64,000 nt of DNA from Sarcocystis neurona. Lineage: Eukaryota > Apicomplexa > Conoidasida > Eucoccidiorida > Sarcocystidae. Below, one piece after another: positions 34,401 to 45,640 of this stretch (positions within the stretch are counted from its first letter, which is position 1; the number at the start of each line of letters is the position of its first letter). The notes beneath the pieces were generated by a model. The model had not been told where the DNA came from. It saw nothing but the letters and a program-made list of their open reading frames with translations, and made no database searches. The stretch spans positions 2,077,974 to 2,141,973 of the forward strand of contig KL647299.1 in NCBI GenBank assembly GCA_000727475.1, written 5' to 3'. Both the position numbers and the translations under genes were made by a program.

Positions 34401-35503
34401 CGCTTGAAGATTTAAAAAAGCGCTATTTAGATACGCGTCCGGAGCCGCCGGACGTCATCCCCCTCCTATGCGAAAGGGATCAGGAGAAGGGTGCTTGCGA
34501 AGGCGGCATAAGCAGTAGCGTTTGTCCAGAATGTTTTGGACAGTGTCCTACACGCTACTGTCTCTCAGAGTGGCTGCAGCGCATCCGTCAAAACAAACGT
34601 AAAAGAAGACGGTTCAGCCGCTACGTACGCCAGAGTTTCGGTCTTAGCGATAGCGTTATTTTCGAACAGGTGAAGCGTCGAGGACATTGTCCAAGCGCCG
34701 CTCAAGGCCATTCTCCAATAAATAAGTTTGGTTATCCTGCCTACGATGAACGCCGCGGTAGAATTCTTTTACAGAAGAGAGCGCCGCTTTCAATCGTGCA
34801 CGGAAAGAAAGTCCCCATCAAGGTTGGGCCCGAAGACTACGTTATACATGGCACGTTCGACCAAATCTCTGCTTTTCTGGACTGCTTCTCCGACTATGAG
34901 GTGTACGCGGCAAAACTGCTCCCGAATGGCAAATGGACATACGATCCAAAGGAGGGGCCGGTCTACTTGCAAATCGAGAACTCTCAGAGGAACTTCCGCT
35001 TCCCAACAAGTGTGCGGCACCTACGGGTGCGCCTTCTTCTCGAGTGGCCACTGCTAGCCATGAGCAGCGCCGGTCCACTGTCAACTGCGGGACTTCTACG
35101 GGGCTACAAAGAAGTTGCTGCCCTTGCAGGAAATATTGATAAGATGTGGAACCTCCTTCCTGGTTTCAGCCGTGCCGAGTTGTTCGAGTTCTGGAATGAT
35201 GTAGTCAACACTCCAACCTTAAAGGGTAGAAGGGCGCTTATATGCCACTTTTTCAAAAGTGCCTTCAGTCGCCTAAAACTGGAACGCGAGAAAGGCTGGA
35301 TCGACGCGAAAAACGTAGACTTGAAGAGGCCTCTGACACTATTCTTGACCAGCTACCCACGACAATCACACGGAGTACGAGCCACCCTCGCCATGAATTC
35401 AAACAGAGTTTCGTTGGCAGATATACGAAATAAATTTCCAGGTATCTACCGCCCCTCGCCTGATGTCTACACCGCCCTTCAAGGGGCGGCGTTGCCCAGC
35501 TGA
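31472..35503 (+). CDS. Family member 3: large putative secreted single-exon protein with conserved C-terminal domain, 1343 aa
   Basis: Function unknown. It starts with ATG (31472). A hydrophobic segment at about residues 35-50 (CILRVIVSLCFGIFCLW) is followed by VTAEGQ, matching the layout of members 1 and 2. Residues 60-990 form a long hydrophilic Ser/Thr/Pro/Glu-rich stretch without membrane segments or exact repeats, probably disordered. A cysteine cluster lies at about residues 998-1034 (CERDQEKGACEGG, SSVCPECFGQCPTRYC). A very basic patch (RQNKRKRRRFSRY) follows, then the shared domain, about 1063-1335: GHSPINKFGYPAYDERRG, PLSIVHGKKVPIKVGPEDYV, FDQISAFLDCFSDYEV, LFEFWNDVV, PLTLFLTSYPRQSHGVRATL. 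An uninterrupted 4-kb frame in a genome where other genes are spliced is strong evidence of coding. Last of the head-to-tail paralogues. Confidence 0.92.
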   Translation: MSAPGVLLFSGPRTARALTQPKCKLSYTCAIHHCILRVIVSLCFGIFCLWERGHVTAEGQHSRGLAGSKRSAYCESLSSCVPQNHRTADQKFDRSLQTEVKKWYTTTERKHIRSFGRSVLTSGSGPTENISILERENRLSSSSSDLPSFGTQPNATFSVAAVGYPTSATVTPTPNKLATNGIETTSVDTGAAKDYQRLAYEKKLRVASWEPGVRHNISAEAGPSAGSPTVGSELWSRSTVERSMPPYKVSSAESPQVDVEAVFPVRDTSDSIWTAKRDAITAARQRVDSRITTLPSANKPTTENEQNSLEDKSTLSSQPLKYAPGTYVKNTANLVNGRDTSPGNNITSPSPVSPYAGIPADIQAPDAENPSRPCRTSPAVCGTRAYFRKLKCKSISGTTALTEESDGFFPEPPPPQTGFLKRRFTPLFAANTFSPVSGYAATSQEVTIEQPDFSIDAQRHIGGVSADRDTSTRNAGSSARELAELLHGLTGVIESPFSLSITNNPSDTRRVRAPIQQSTAGNYAGLFGKEVATDASAPEYEVPFHAGPTARYGGSGTGRSTHKFEESSSRLYTPVPRHDTERKSTVMDNLPTTNNTPTAAPTLPSRHREKGLEPQGAPDRRNLKSESRLSVSDWKRSGISTGQTPTMQMPYLEGEAEILQPSEIHVNVGEHDSSSAHEYQLPDQAHTSDRPQGVELSDGSAGGLVEATVESMRGKLTAAVNKPYLMGTQAKMQHTKGPKDVTGEPDTLELGKSAQMESSKSNVFDPVHNDVLQPNLAGTVAEEARESTAEQIIRAVEENGAKDTTGNSSTAQIPTETSAKGLDQTSGDSAQARRDASEYEGERVALGQFPAPPENAEDIAVGGLQHAECNPENDIANSNATLKVEAKTTKPGEDDKIHGALVDFLKSSTTGKFTEETGGSFAQGVVQTAQGDHLLKALQPAAVEQTTTDTSQHSFSRANMASASGAAGGLGHLAPFALEDLKKRYLDTRPEPPDVIPLLCERDQEKGACEGGISSSVCPECFGQCPTRYCLSEWLQRIRQNKRKRRRFSRYVRQSFGLSDSVIFEQVKRRGHCPSAAQGHSPINKFGYPAYDERRGRILLQKRAPLSIVHGKKVPIKVGPEDYVIHGTFDQISAFLDCFSDYEVYAAKLLPNGKWTYDPKEGPVYLQIENSQRNFRFPTSVRHLRVRLLLEWPLLAMSSAGPLSTAGLLRGYKEVAALAGNIDKMWNLLPGFSRAELFEFWNDVVNTPTLKGRRALICHFFKSAFSRLKLEREKGWIDAKNVDLKRPLTLFLTSYPRQSHGVRATLAMNSNRVSLADIRNKFPGIYRPSPDVYTALQGAALPS

Positions 35504-37421
35504 GAGCGAAGCCGGAAAGAAGACATACAGATCAGGCTGCCAAATACACCTAAACTCCTTACCTGGGAGGTAAGAAGAGCGCTGATTCCGCAGTGTGAAC
35601 TCACTTTCGTAGCACTGCAACGTGAGGAGGCAGCTCTTGGCTTGGCCTGCTTTTAGCGATACACACCAGCCAGACGTTGCTATTGCCTTCCAGTAGAGGA
35701 CTCCGTTCGCCTGTTGGAAGCAAAGCTCCCGCCCAAAGCACTCAACACTCCTGCTTGTCTAGTCTGACAGCGGACCAGACACACGCTCCTACTGGACAGC
35801 GACAATGAAACCGGCTGCACGCAGCATCTATCTGCAGGCCCCGCAAGGTGCCCACTTCGGCGTAACCCGATACTTACTACTGTGTTACGCAGCGCGACCG
35901 AGAGCTTCGCGTGGAGGCACAATGTCTCCAGTAGTCATACGATTGAACGGCAGATCCCTATCTTCCGGCGGATGGCAGGCCTTCACAAGGCATCGCCAGC
36001 AAAGTCGGACAGACACAGTGTAGATGCGGCAGTTTTTTGTGTCGGCACAGGTGAGCTAAATGCACAGACCTCTGCTTCCTGCCGTCGGCAAGATTCACAA
36101 AACAGGCGCGACGTTGATTAAAGGGTTCAGAGCACACAGTGGACCACTCCTTACAGACGGCGGTATCCGAGTCGTGAAAATCGTGGCACGACCCTCTACA
36201 TGTGCCTGCGCGTTCCCTTCCAGACTATTCTACGGGAAGCCAGCAGCACTCGCCGTGGGAGTTCAAACAAAACACGTACACATGACGGCGTGCAGCTCCC
36301 CTGAAGCCCAGGAGCGTCTAGTGGACTGACCGTAATTACGCTCTGGTTTGTGTAAATCTGCTTTTGTTACACATTGTAGGCATACTGCATGCAGCGTTTT
36401 GTTTAACGTCTTTTCTCGTTCAGTGCGTCTTTCGGAAACCCTGACAACTGTGTTGCAGCGCGAAGCAAGCCAGACGCCCTTACCTTTAGCGTACATAATG
36501 TGTCCTGTTTGAGGCCTAGCCCCACCTACTCTAATTTCTAGTTTTTACACCAAATCTGTGTGACTGAGGCATCGTCGACAATTTGGCATTTTAAAGTACG
36601 AAAGTTGCAAACCAGAGCTCGTCTGATGGCACAGTGGGATATCGAAGATCCCTTCAAGAAATGTTGTGCACAGGCGGCACGCCACCGGCGTACGGTCACC
36701 GTCTGACAATGAAGCATTGTGAGGGGGCCGCAAGCACTTGGAGATCCAAGCCATATGGAAATGGGGAACAACGAGATCGTCTACATCTGCACCGTACTCA
36801 AGTATTTGATGTGTAAGGACACCGCTTTGGGATGCGGGTAATCCCTCAGGCTTGCAATACTTTCATTCAAGTCTAAGTAAACCGCAGGCCACGCACGTCG
36901 AAAGCGTCTGTCCGACGTATTTATAGATACAGGAAACTTCGAAACAGCAACTAAAAATAAGCCTCCTCCGGCAGAACGTCGTCAAATACATACCCAAGAC
37001 TTTCTGCCACACATTGATGTAACACGAAGATCTGACTGCAGAAAGCTCTAAGTGTGTGCCGCCCTTTTCTTAATGACGCACGGGGCCTCCCTGTACAGCT
37101 GTTGCAGCTCCACTTGGTATATATGCTGGAACGTGTCGTTTGCCGCAGTTCTCTCCATGAACTACGGCGCCCGCCTGTACAGCTCCGCCGGCTACATTTG
37201 GTGAAATGTGTCGTTTCACTTCACTCACTTAAGTCATAGTCACTGATCCGCAGCGCCCATATTTGACCTTCACCGCAGTCCACTACTGGATGCTGGAATT
37301 CATTTTTGCCTTCAAAACCGATGGAATTTCCTAAAGTTGGGTTACAAATTCTCCTGCGTTGTGGGTTTGCACGGTGATTCAAAAAGGTAGAAGAATGTGG
37401 ACCTGCGGTCGCTGTTGAGCA
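35504..37421. other. Intergenic region, no gene recognised
   Basis: Frames are short and chance-like. A loose two-copy duplication with CCTGTACAGCT...TGTGTCGTTT occurs at about 37089-37140 and 37173-37216. The 3' UTRs of the convergent flanking genes must lie here. Confidence 0.5.
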
Positions 37422-39092
37422 TTACGCTGCTTTCGACTTTCTAGATCTCCGTAAGCTCATTCTAGTCTTTCGGCTATGAGTGGCCTTGTGGGGTTGTTCA
37501 ACGCGTTGCTCAGCGGTAACCCCCAGTTCGTCTTCGACGGGAGCCGCGGTGAGAGGCAATCTCAAGCTGTGCTCTCCCGTCATCTTGTCTCTCGGTCTTT
37601 CCCGCGCCAGAGTGTCAAGCTTTGTGATTATCTCCTCTTCTCTGCCGCGAACAATATTCAAGTGGGCTGCATCGGTCCAGGACTTTATCACTTTGAGCTC
37701 TGGGTCGAACAGAATGTCCTCTAGTTCTTTCAGCTTTGGGCTACCGCGTAACATGGGCTCTAGTAAATCTACGTAAACAGTTACAAGGGCTTTCCAAACC
37801 CCCGCTGTCAGGGCTCTGAAGGGATCTTCCGGACAAGTCACCCACCACTCACGAAGATGTTCCTCTAACAACCGTCGCGTAGCCTTCCATGCTGACTCAT
37901 TCACGGGCGCCTCGTCGTAGAGATACATTTGAAGCTCCCGCGTAATCATTATTGCCACCTTCCGTGGGGCCTTATGTATAAAGTAGCCTCTTATCTAAAA
38001 AAAAAAAAACAGAGTAGCAGCGCTTTATTCTGGTGTCCCTCTCTTTTGGCTGCACTGGCTAGATTCCAATTAGCAACGATTTTGCTGAATCATCACCGCT
38101 CGTGGCACACAAAGTTCAACGTAGACGTCACAGAGGACTGTCGAAGAGACCGCTGGCTACTCTACTGTAGGCGATGTATTGGTTGCTACGAGTCACTCCT
38201 TTCTCATAGGTTCGGACCCGACGAACCTACCTTACTGGCCATCTTCAAATAACAGAGTACCTCACAAACTAAAAAGCGCACATTCAGAGACTGCAGCTAG
38301 TCGCTACACGGCTGACTAGTCCGTGTGGGACGTCTCGCATCAATCAGTCACATGAGGTGTAAAGTGGCGTGAGTGTGACGTGAATCCGATATCTGCCGAG
38401 CTTTCCCCGCAAGTCAAATAAGCGCGCAGACAGGAATCCCAACAGACAAGAGAGTGCTCTCCATTTACAAACGGGAGCTGCGTGTTGTCCTACACGGAAG
38501 ACTACGTGAGCACCTCATGTTTGGGATCGATGGGCACGAACAGACACGAGCCGGCAAGCCTCCGGATGGCATTTTTCACAATCGGCAACTTACAATTGCA
38601 CCTTACCCAGAACATAAGGTCTATCCAGTACTGCCTTCCCGCTTTGTGAAACACTTGCTGCCAGATGTCTTTAACCGCGAGTTCCACAGGTACACCTGCG
38701 AGGTTTGCCACAATTTCGTTCTTCATAAGCTCACGATATCCGACTCTGGGTCGCGGAACGGGTGCTGCCCCAGCTGCTGCAGCATCCGCGTAGAGGAGCC
38801 CCGATGTACGAGCCCTCCAAAACCTCACCTGGACTCCGTTACAAGAAGGTAACGCACACGTGTTGCCAGCTTCATTGCAGTATGCACTGCGGCTGCCGGT
38901 TGAAAGAGGGGAATGCGTCGATTCATCCCGTCGCGGCACATGGAAAGGCGTCAATTCATCCGGCCCCCGCACATGGCATGTTAGATATGTAAGGGCAAGA
39001 ACACCAGCAGCACGCACCACACGTGGTGCATCACAGAATCTCTGTCCGGATGAAGGAGGACGCCCAGTTTGCTGCGCTTGGGGCAGCGCCAT
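37422..39092 (-). CDS. Putative secreted helical protein of unknown function, two exons, 383 aa
   Basis: I do not recognise the family. Exon 1 is 38514-39092 and exon 2 is 37422-37994. The acceptor is unusually clear (13 T then AG), and both exon edges are phase 0, joining PIDPKHE to IRGYFIHK. The donor GAG/GTGCTC is weaker. The start ATG at 39092 sits in AATAACATGG. Residues 30-41 (AAGVLALTYLTC) form a short hydrophobic signal-like segment after a 28-residue N-region, as in the plus-strand family nearby. Residues 115-320 look helical and Trp/Leu-rich (KDIWQQVFHKAG, RRLLEEHLREWW, GVWKALVTVYVDLLEPML). The tail is strongly basic (SRKTRMSLRRSRKSK). Convergent with family member 3. No convincing similarity to the shared family domain. 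Could also start inside a longer upstream-open frame. Confidence 0.6.
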
Positions 39093-42000
39093 GTTATTCT
39101 GTGTCGCAAATGGAGTTACGGTCAACACAAAGCGACGGAGTTGCGGCTGGAGGGACGAATGGGCGAACCCCTCCCGCGCCGTCGTCAAATTAGAAACAGG
39201 AGACACCTGGTGTTTGCTTGGGCGCAAGACACAGAGCAAGAGAAGATAGCTGCGTAAGAGCGCGCTCGTCGTGAGTAGACGGTTAGTACATGCGGACAAA
39301 GCAAAAATAAGGTTTATTTCACAGTGAATGCCCGGCGGTATAGTGGGACTCACTCCAAACGCGGTTTTTCACTTCGTCCCAGCACCGGCAATGCAAGCAG
39401 TCCGCAGTTGTCCGCAGAGCCGCGGTGGCTTCCCCTGACGCGGGCAGGAAGAGACAGTGGACAGACAGTGGTCCATAAATAGCAAAGCAGAGCCCTGTGT
39501 ACTGCAGACACCACGCATCTGTCATAACACAACGCACACACGCTGGCGAGTGACCCGGCAGTACTCCTCGAAACTGCACAGCGCAATGCATAAGGTCCGG
39601 AGCTCTCGAAGAAACGCTCTAAAGAAAAAAGCACACTATTTGCGATCGTTTCTTACCCCACCAGGACCAGGGAACAATGTCATCGATGCCACCCCGCTGG
39701 AAGAAGGCTGCAGGCGGCCTACCGAGCCCGCGTGTCTGCATACGGCGGGGGACGCAACAGTGTCACAGGATGTATCGTGGGCGGGACAAGTAGCAGGCAC
39801 ACCCGTACTCGTTGTTGGCAGTAGCAGCACGAAGAAGACCGAACGACTGCGTTTTACACTGCAGGCAGCACCCGTGTCTCATAGTGTTACAGCGTGCACA
39901 CGAGCGCTGCTCCCTATGAGGGTATCTGTGCACTACAGCTTTCACAGCGCTGCCTGAAAGTCAAATTTAAATAGCGTGCACGTGCACAGTGTATGTGTTC
40001 AAGGACACCTCCCCTATTTCGTGTACTTGTTTTGTAAATATATTGTGCGTGAAACCTGAGACCCATACTCCGTGAAGATGCATGGTGCGGACTTGTAGGT
40101 TATTCACGTCGAACACCAGAGGCGTACTGGTGGCACTGTTAGAAGCACGTAGTACTAGAAGCCGCCTGACAGAACAGTCACCGTTCCTGCGTAATCCACC
40201 TGCACTTTTCTTGGTAGAATACGAAGTCATTACGCATCGGTTCCTATTCGTTAAAGTGCGTCAGCCGCCGGGACACAATGCAAACTCTTGTGCAGGACGG
40301 TACGAACGTTTGGCGCAACACGACGGTAGCTTACGGGCGGAGTATTCTGGCACGATGCGCGGAGGTGTACATCATTTGAGAGTGTGGAACTACTTGCAAG
40401 TTAGCTATCGGATGGTTGCTGTTAGGTAATCATTCCCCACCAGAAGCTCCCGTTCAACCCCCCAAATCTTTCCATGACTTTGAATCTCACACAATCGCGC
40501 GCGTGAGCGAAAGGGCTAGCCTTCGCCGTGTTGTGTCTCTCCTTACCGCTGATATCTCAAGCAGCAATTCCACCTCGTGTATCCTTCATTAGACAGAGGG
40601 GATCTCCTTTACTCTGGTTGGATCTCCTCCTATATATGCGCTTGTCTCCCGTAAAGTGAAAAAGCGGCATATCGTCGTGAAGTTACCGTCGTAAGCAGCG
40701 AGCTTCAAAACGACCACAGTTCACGCGCAGGAGTGTACGTGCGTAACCGGGATCCTGGAACGTGAGCGAAATTCTAAAGCGAGGTGAAGTGAGACGACGA
40801 AGAAACAGCGCGGAAACCAGTGTGGCGCGTTCCCCAAAAGACTCAAGTGAAAGCCAAAAAGAGCGAACCAAGCAGCACATTACTACAGAGCAGCACTGTG
40901 AGACATGTTTCAACGAGGCAGCAGCAGCAGTGCGTCCCCAGTACCAGACCTCTGCGACCGAGATATGCTTCAAGTGCTTGGTGCGCGCGGACACCAGGGA
41001 TCGTACCAGATCTCTGCCGCGGACAAGTGCTTTAAACGCTTAAGTCGCGGCGCCGCCAGGGGTGGCACCTCTATAATTCCGTTTGTTCTTAAGTGGTTCA
41101 GTTTGTTGAGTGCTTTCTTATGCGTGCTTACCCTCCATCGTGGGTCAGTTCGCGTAATTAATCACTAGAGGCGCGAACCGCAGGGAAGCAAATGTGTCTC
41201 CTCTGTCTCGCTGGAGAATTTTGTAGCCTGACGTTCTTCAACGAATGAAGACAATCGGCCAACGTATTTACGCGTTTCCCTTCACAAGTTCGTCGGTACA
41301 TTGCCACCGCAGAAAATTTCACGATAGTGCTGCTCTCCTACAAGCCACCTGGAAAGTACCCTGAACTCAAGCACCGTGCGAGATGCAACTCATCGGTCGA
41401 AAATTATCCACGGCTGACTTCGAATGCGTCTACACGTAATCTGAAAGAAAGTCGACAGTTGGGCGTACACCTGAAAACCGTCGTGCATGTGCTTTCTTTC
41501 GTGGTTTGGAGTTGACTTGATCGTCGCGCGCTGTGCCGTGACACTGTGCCCCACTAATGCGAACAAGTAGCTCCTGCTTGATGGATGCATGCAACTGGAT
41601 GCCATTCGCGGTATCACTAGAACGAACGTGTTTTGATGGCCCATCTTGTGTGTATATGTGTGTGTCTGTGTGTGTATACGAATGTACGTACACGTACGAA
41701 CACGTACATCACCTTTCTGCGAAACGGTGTAACATCATTTGTGAATGTACGTGTCAGCGCATGTGAACACGTAAAGTCCGTGATTAACTTCTGTATCAGT
41801 GAAGGCGAAACATCCGCTGACATCGCTGAAACAGTGACGGGGATACAACACACTGCAAGATCGGTTCTCCCGGAAGCCGTACATGCCTGATGCCGGCTTC
41901 TCGGAAAGGAGGTACCAGAACACTTGCAGCTACGTCACTCTGTGTCACGCCGCCGAACTCCTTACCTGTTCATTTCGCGACCACGTATGAAGACGTCTGC

Positions 42001-44499
42001 TAGCGGATGAGAAGTAGTACCTGCATCGGACGTGCAGCGCGTTGCAAACTAGACTCCTGTCGTGGACTGCGGTAGCACCATTTTAGGAGGTGAGTGTACA
42101 CATGACTTGCCATGTCCCAGCGTTTTTCTCTCGGAGTAGAACGGGCATAATGTAATTCTAAGTATACGGTCACCATATAGTAGGGAGCTTGGATCAACCG
42201 TGTCGAACAAAAACGCGCTCACTTTCGCGATGTCGTTACCGCAGGCACCGTTGAAGCCATCTGTGTCCGCATAACGGTGCACGAACCGGCGACGACTTGG
42301 AACCGAGCCCCATAGCTGTCAGAAGAAGACGACATCTTCTAGAGTCACTTCTAATCAGATGCAGGAAACCCCGGGCCGCGAACTGCGGTGGTGGTCGGAG
42401 TCGTACAGAATTCGCTCAGTCTGTTAATTCACATACTTCAATAGAGGGTATGATGCACTGATGGTATCGCAAGGTAGGCGATATGCGACCTTCTTGGGTC
42501 TAGGTCTCTTCTGTGCCCTGTACGCACACCTCAGATACAGTTAAAAGCTGCGTACAACGTACGTTGAAGGTCACCACTGTTGCAACAGTCAGCGAGCGAT
42601 CCTGTAATCGGTGCGGACGTCTTCTGGAGGGCTCCACTTAGTGTTTGCAAAAGTACAGCTGATCTAATTACTACACTACCACTTTACAGCAACGTTTCTA
42701 GGAAGCTCTTACGTCCCAGAACTGGTAAAACTGGCGGCCTGTTCAGCATGAGGGAATATCAAGTGTCCGCGGTGGTTCCGGCCGTGTGAATGCAGTCGTC
42801 GCCCCGCCAAGATGCTTGTCAATTTGCGTGGGTGAATCACTCGCAAGTTCAAATTCTGACGCAGCTCCTTCATAGAAAGGAACCGTGGCAGATTCCGGCG
42901 TGCGCAGAATAATAGCAGCTGTCATGTGCGCCGCCCTCCTTGGCACACAACCCTCTTCTCACGCAGAAGAAAAAAAGTGTGTACCGCATCGCAGGAAGTG
43001 TACGTCCGTTGCATCTGTTGAGATACACAACGACCCCGATTTCGCGGCACCGACGTATTTGCCCCGACACCCCACATAGCTCCATTGGCACACAGCTGCA
43101 TCGTGCCGCATCAGAAACGGTGTTTTCGCCTGGTGAGAGTCCATCCGTCACGGTCTGTCCCGGCAAATATACACCAAGGTCATACGTGAGCATCGCACAG
43201 CGAAGAAACAAAATGTAATTACTTACATGGGAACGCCGAAGATGCATAAACCAACATGACGACATGGACGTTTTCAGTGTGCATCATGCCCCGTGTACAC
43301 ATAACCTGCTGCGTTGGGGCAGCGCCGCGCATGCTTCGTTGGTTTTCTGATGCCTGCGCAGGTCTCCGGCTTAATGGCCTCGATGTTGCCGCATTTCTCT
43401 TCTCTTTTGTGGTCGACATCTCTTTAAAAAGACAGAAGAGATGGGGAATCCAATCGGAGGCCGGTGAACAAACCTTCTGTCGGTTGTCAGAAGGGTATAC
43501 GATGACAAAGGTTTTGCCAATTCTCCCGGTTTCACTTGCGAGGAAGAAACTTCGAACGCCATCCAGGAGGACAGTTTGTCCCGCCTAGAGCTTCATCCTC
43601 CGTTTCCTTCGTGTATCAGGCTCATCGCTTCCACGAGGTGAATCACCCTGTTCACTTCAAGTAGTGGCTACCGCTCTCCTTGCTTTCGCTTTTTTGCGCT
43701 CTTCTTCGCGCGGAGGCTGACTCCGTATGCAACGCCCGCTGCATATGGCGTTTACACACCGTACAAAGTCCTTCCCTCCATTTGTAGCGAAAAGGGTCGC
43801 AGCTCTTGTTTTCTGGCAGTAGTACTGAGATTATGACGTAGCCCAGCGTGCGCATCCACTTTTGCTGAGCTGAGTAAACTAGCTGTCGTACGGTGCACAC
43901 TGCCGCTCGGGGAACGCGCACATGTGCCCTAGAAGCTTAGAGGACTGGTCTTACACGGCAGGCGTCTTTGCCGTGTGTGATTCGTTGGTCGGTTGTTGGC
44001 GTGTCAAAAGGCTCACCGCTGAGCTGTACGTACGTAGCCCGGGATGCCGAGCCCACGGAATCGTACGCATGTTCATGTCTTCTTTTTTGTACGTCCATAC
44101 GTGCGTATTTCGTATGTTGCAAAATATCCACGTTCGTGATGTGCATACACAAGTGAAAGCAGGCGGTGCCCGATTGCGTGTAGACTTTGCATTAACAGGG
44201 AATCGTGCGTGTACCCCCGTACGCGCTGAGAGCGACATCGGAATCACGGCCTTCTGATTTAATGAGACAACGCTACCATGGTCATTGAGGACGTAGTGGG
44301 AGTCAACCTCTTCGGTCACATGACAGCACAGACGGGTATTGTGGGAAGCAACTGAGATGCGTTAGCGGTAACTACCCGTAGCAAGCGAAGGCACTGGCGG
44401 GATATGATGTGGAACGAAGTTTAGCTTCTCTTGCAGAATATCTACATGTCCACTTTAATGAATACACTTGTTGAATAGGGGAATAAATCCAATTTCCAG
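39093..44499. other. Intergenic region, no gene recognised
   Basis: Open frames here do not exceed what chance predicts, and I see no motif or consistent splice chain. A CAG run lies at 40918-40932 and a GT/TACG-rich patch at 41650-41710. Confidence 0.45.
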
Positions 44500-45640
44500 A
44501 TGGAGCCGCCTGCGGCGGTGGAGGAATCGAGGTGCGACGGGCTGGAGGGACACTCGGAGACGGACACGCAGAAGGCGGACGCGAGCGAAATCCTATACGT
44601 AAAGGCATCTCCAACACTCAATAAGGAACAGCCAGCAGGTGAAGACGCACTACATACTCCTCGCGCACTAACCTACAGGCAGAGAACACAGGCGTATCTT
44701 CGGTAGAAAGGCTGGTCATCTCCGCTAACTTCCGCGTACTGGCGCAAACCTGTGTGGGTATCTGTGTGCTCGCGTTGGGAGCTTCTGCCCCTGTGTATGT
44801 GCTTGCGTGCCTGGTAATTACACTCGTCTACGATGAAGGATGCCAGGGCCGGGTGTAATCGTGCCGGCTTGCAAAGCAGCTCCTAACACGTCCATGTATG
44901 GGCACGTCTGTGCTTCTTCGCTTATTAGGAGAGAGCCGGTCGTTAAGTGTATGTGCTTATGTATTTTGGACGCAATTCATCTGCCGGAGCAACCGCTGCG
45001 GCTCCCGCGTGGTTTCACCCGTATGAAAGTAGGACTGCAAAGATTTCAGGAACAGAGAGTTTTAGAAAGGACGCAGTATGAAGACAAAATAATGTTTAAA
45101 CCCGCGTATCCCTTTACGTCAGCTTGTATGTTACGTGAAGGCTGTACAGCTTTGTCAAGAAAACGTTGTTCTCAGGGTAGAGGTGAGTGACTGAATAGGC
45201 AGGCGCAGCAACTGGGGTGCGTGAACACGTACTTGGTGTTTGTTAAAAGGTGACGTAATGGGGATCGAGCAAGCAAACACATTAGAGACAGGTCGAAGAG
45301 ACAGTCGCTGGGGGTGAGGCACGCGAAGCCACTGCTGTCGTCTCCGGTACGGGAACACGTGTGTGGGAACACGCACAAGGAACTGCTTTGTGTCTACATC
45401 ACATGGTGTAGTATTTACCAGAATACATATTAACACACCTCTGCGCCGTGAAGTTTCACCGAAAACAATCCGCGTGCGCAGCTGTTGGAGGAGCGGCACC
45501 GTGACAGCGGGTCTTCTCATCTGCGGATTCAAATGTTTTATTATCTGTCCGTGTTTGTTAAAGAGCAAGAGGCGTCGCATCCAGACGACGGCGGCGCGAA
45601 GAGGAACCCCGATTTCGTCAAGGAATACTGCAATGAGGAG
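44500..45640 (+). CDS. Tentative 5' exons: separate small gene or N-terminus of the UBA-PUB gene
   Basis: Three candidate exons join in phase: 44500-44638 (ATG; MEPPAAVEESRCDGLEGHSE, donor CAG/GTGAAG), 45033-45105 (LQRFQEQRVLERTQYEDKIM, acceptor AAGTAG) and 45508-45640 (MFYYLSVFVKEQEASHPDD). The last could end at a GC donor, GAG/GCAAGT, in phase 0. The second exon resembles the FAM192A/NIP30-Fyv6 N-terminal motif (LQEQ..R...YEE..KFK), which would suggest a spliceosome-associated or PA28-gamma-binding protein, but the diagnostic LDEDE block is not clear. Alternatively these exons continue into 46483 and belong to the downstream gene; phases permit it. Confidence 0.3.
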
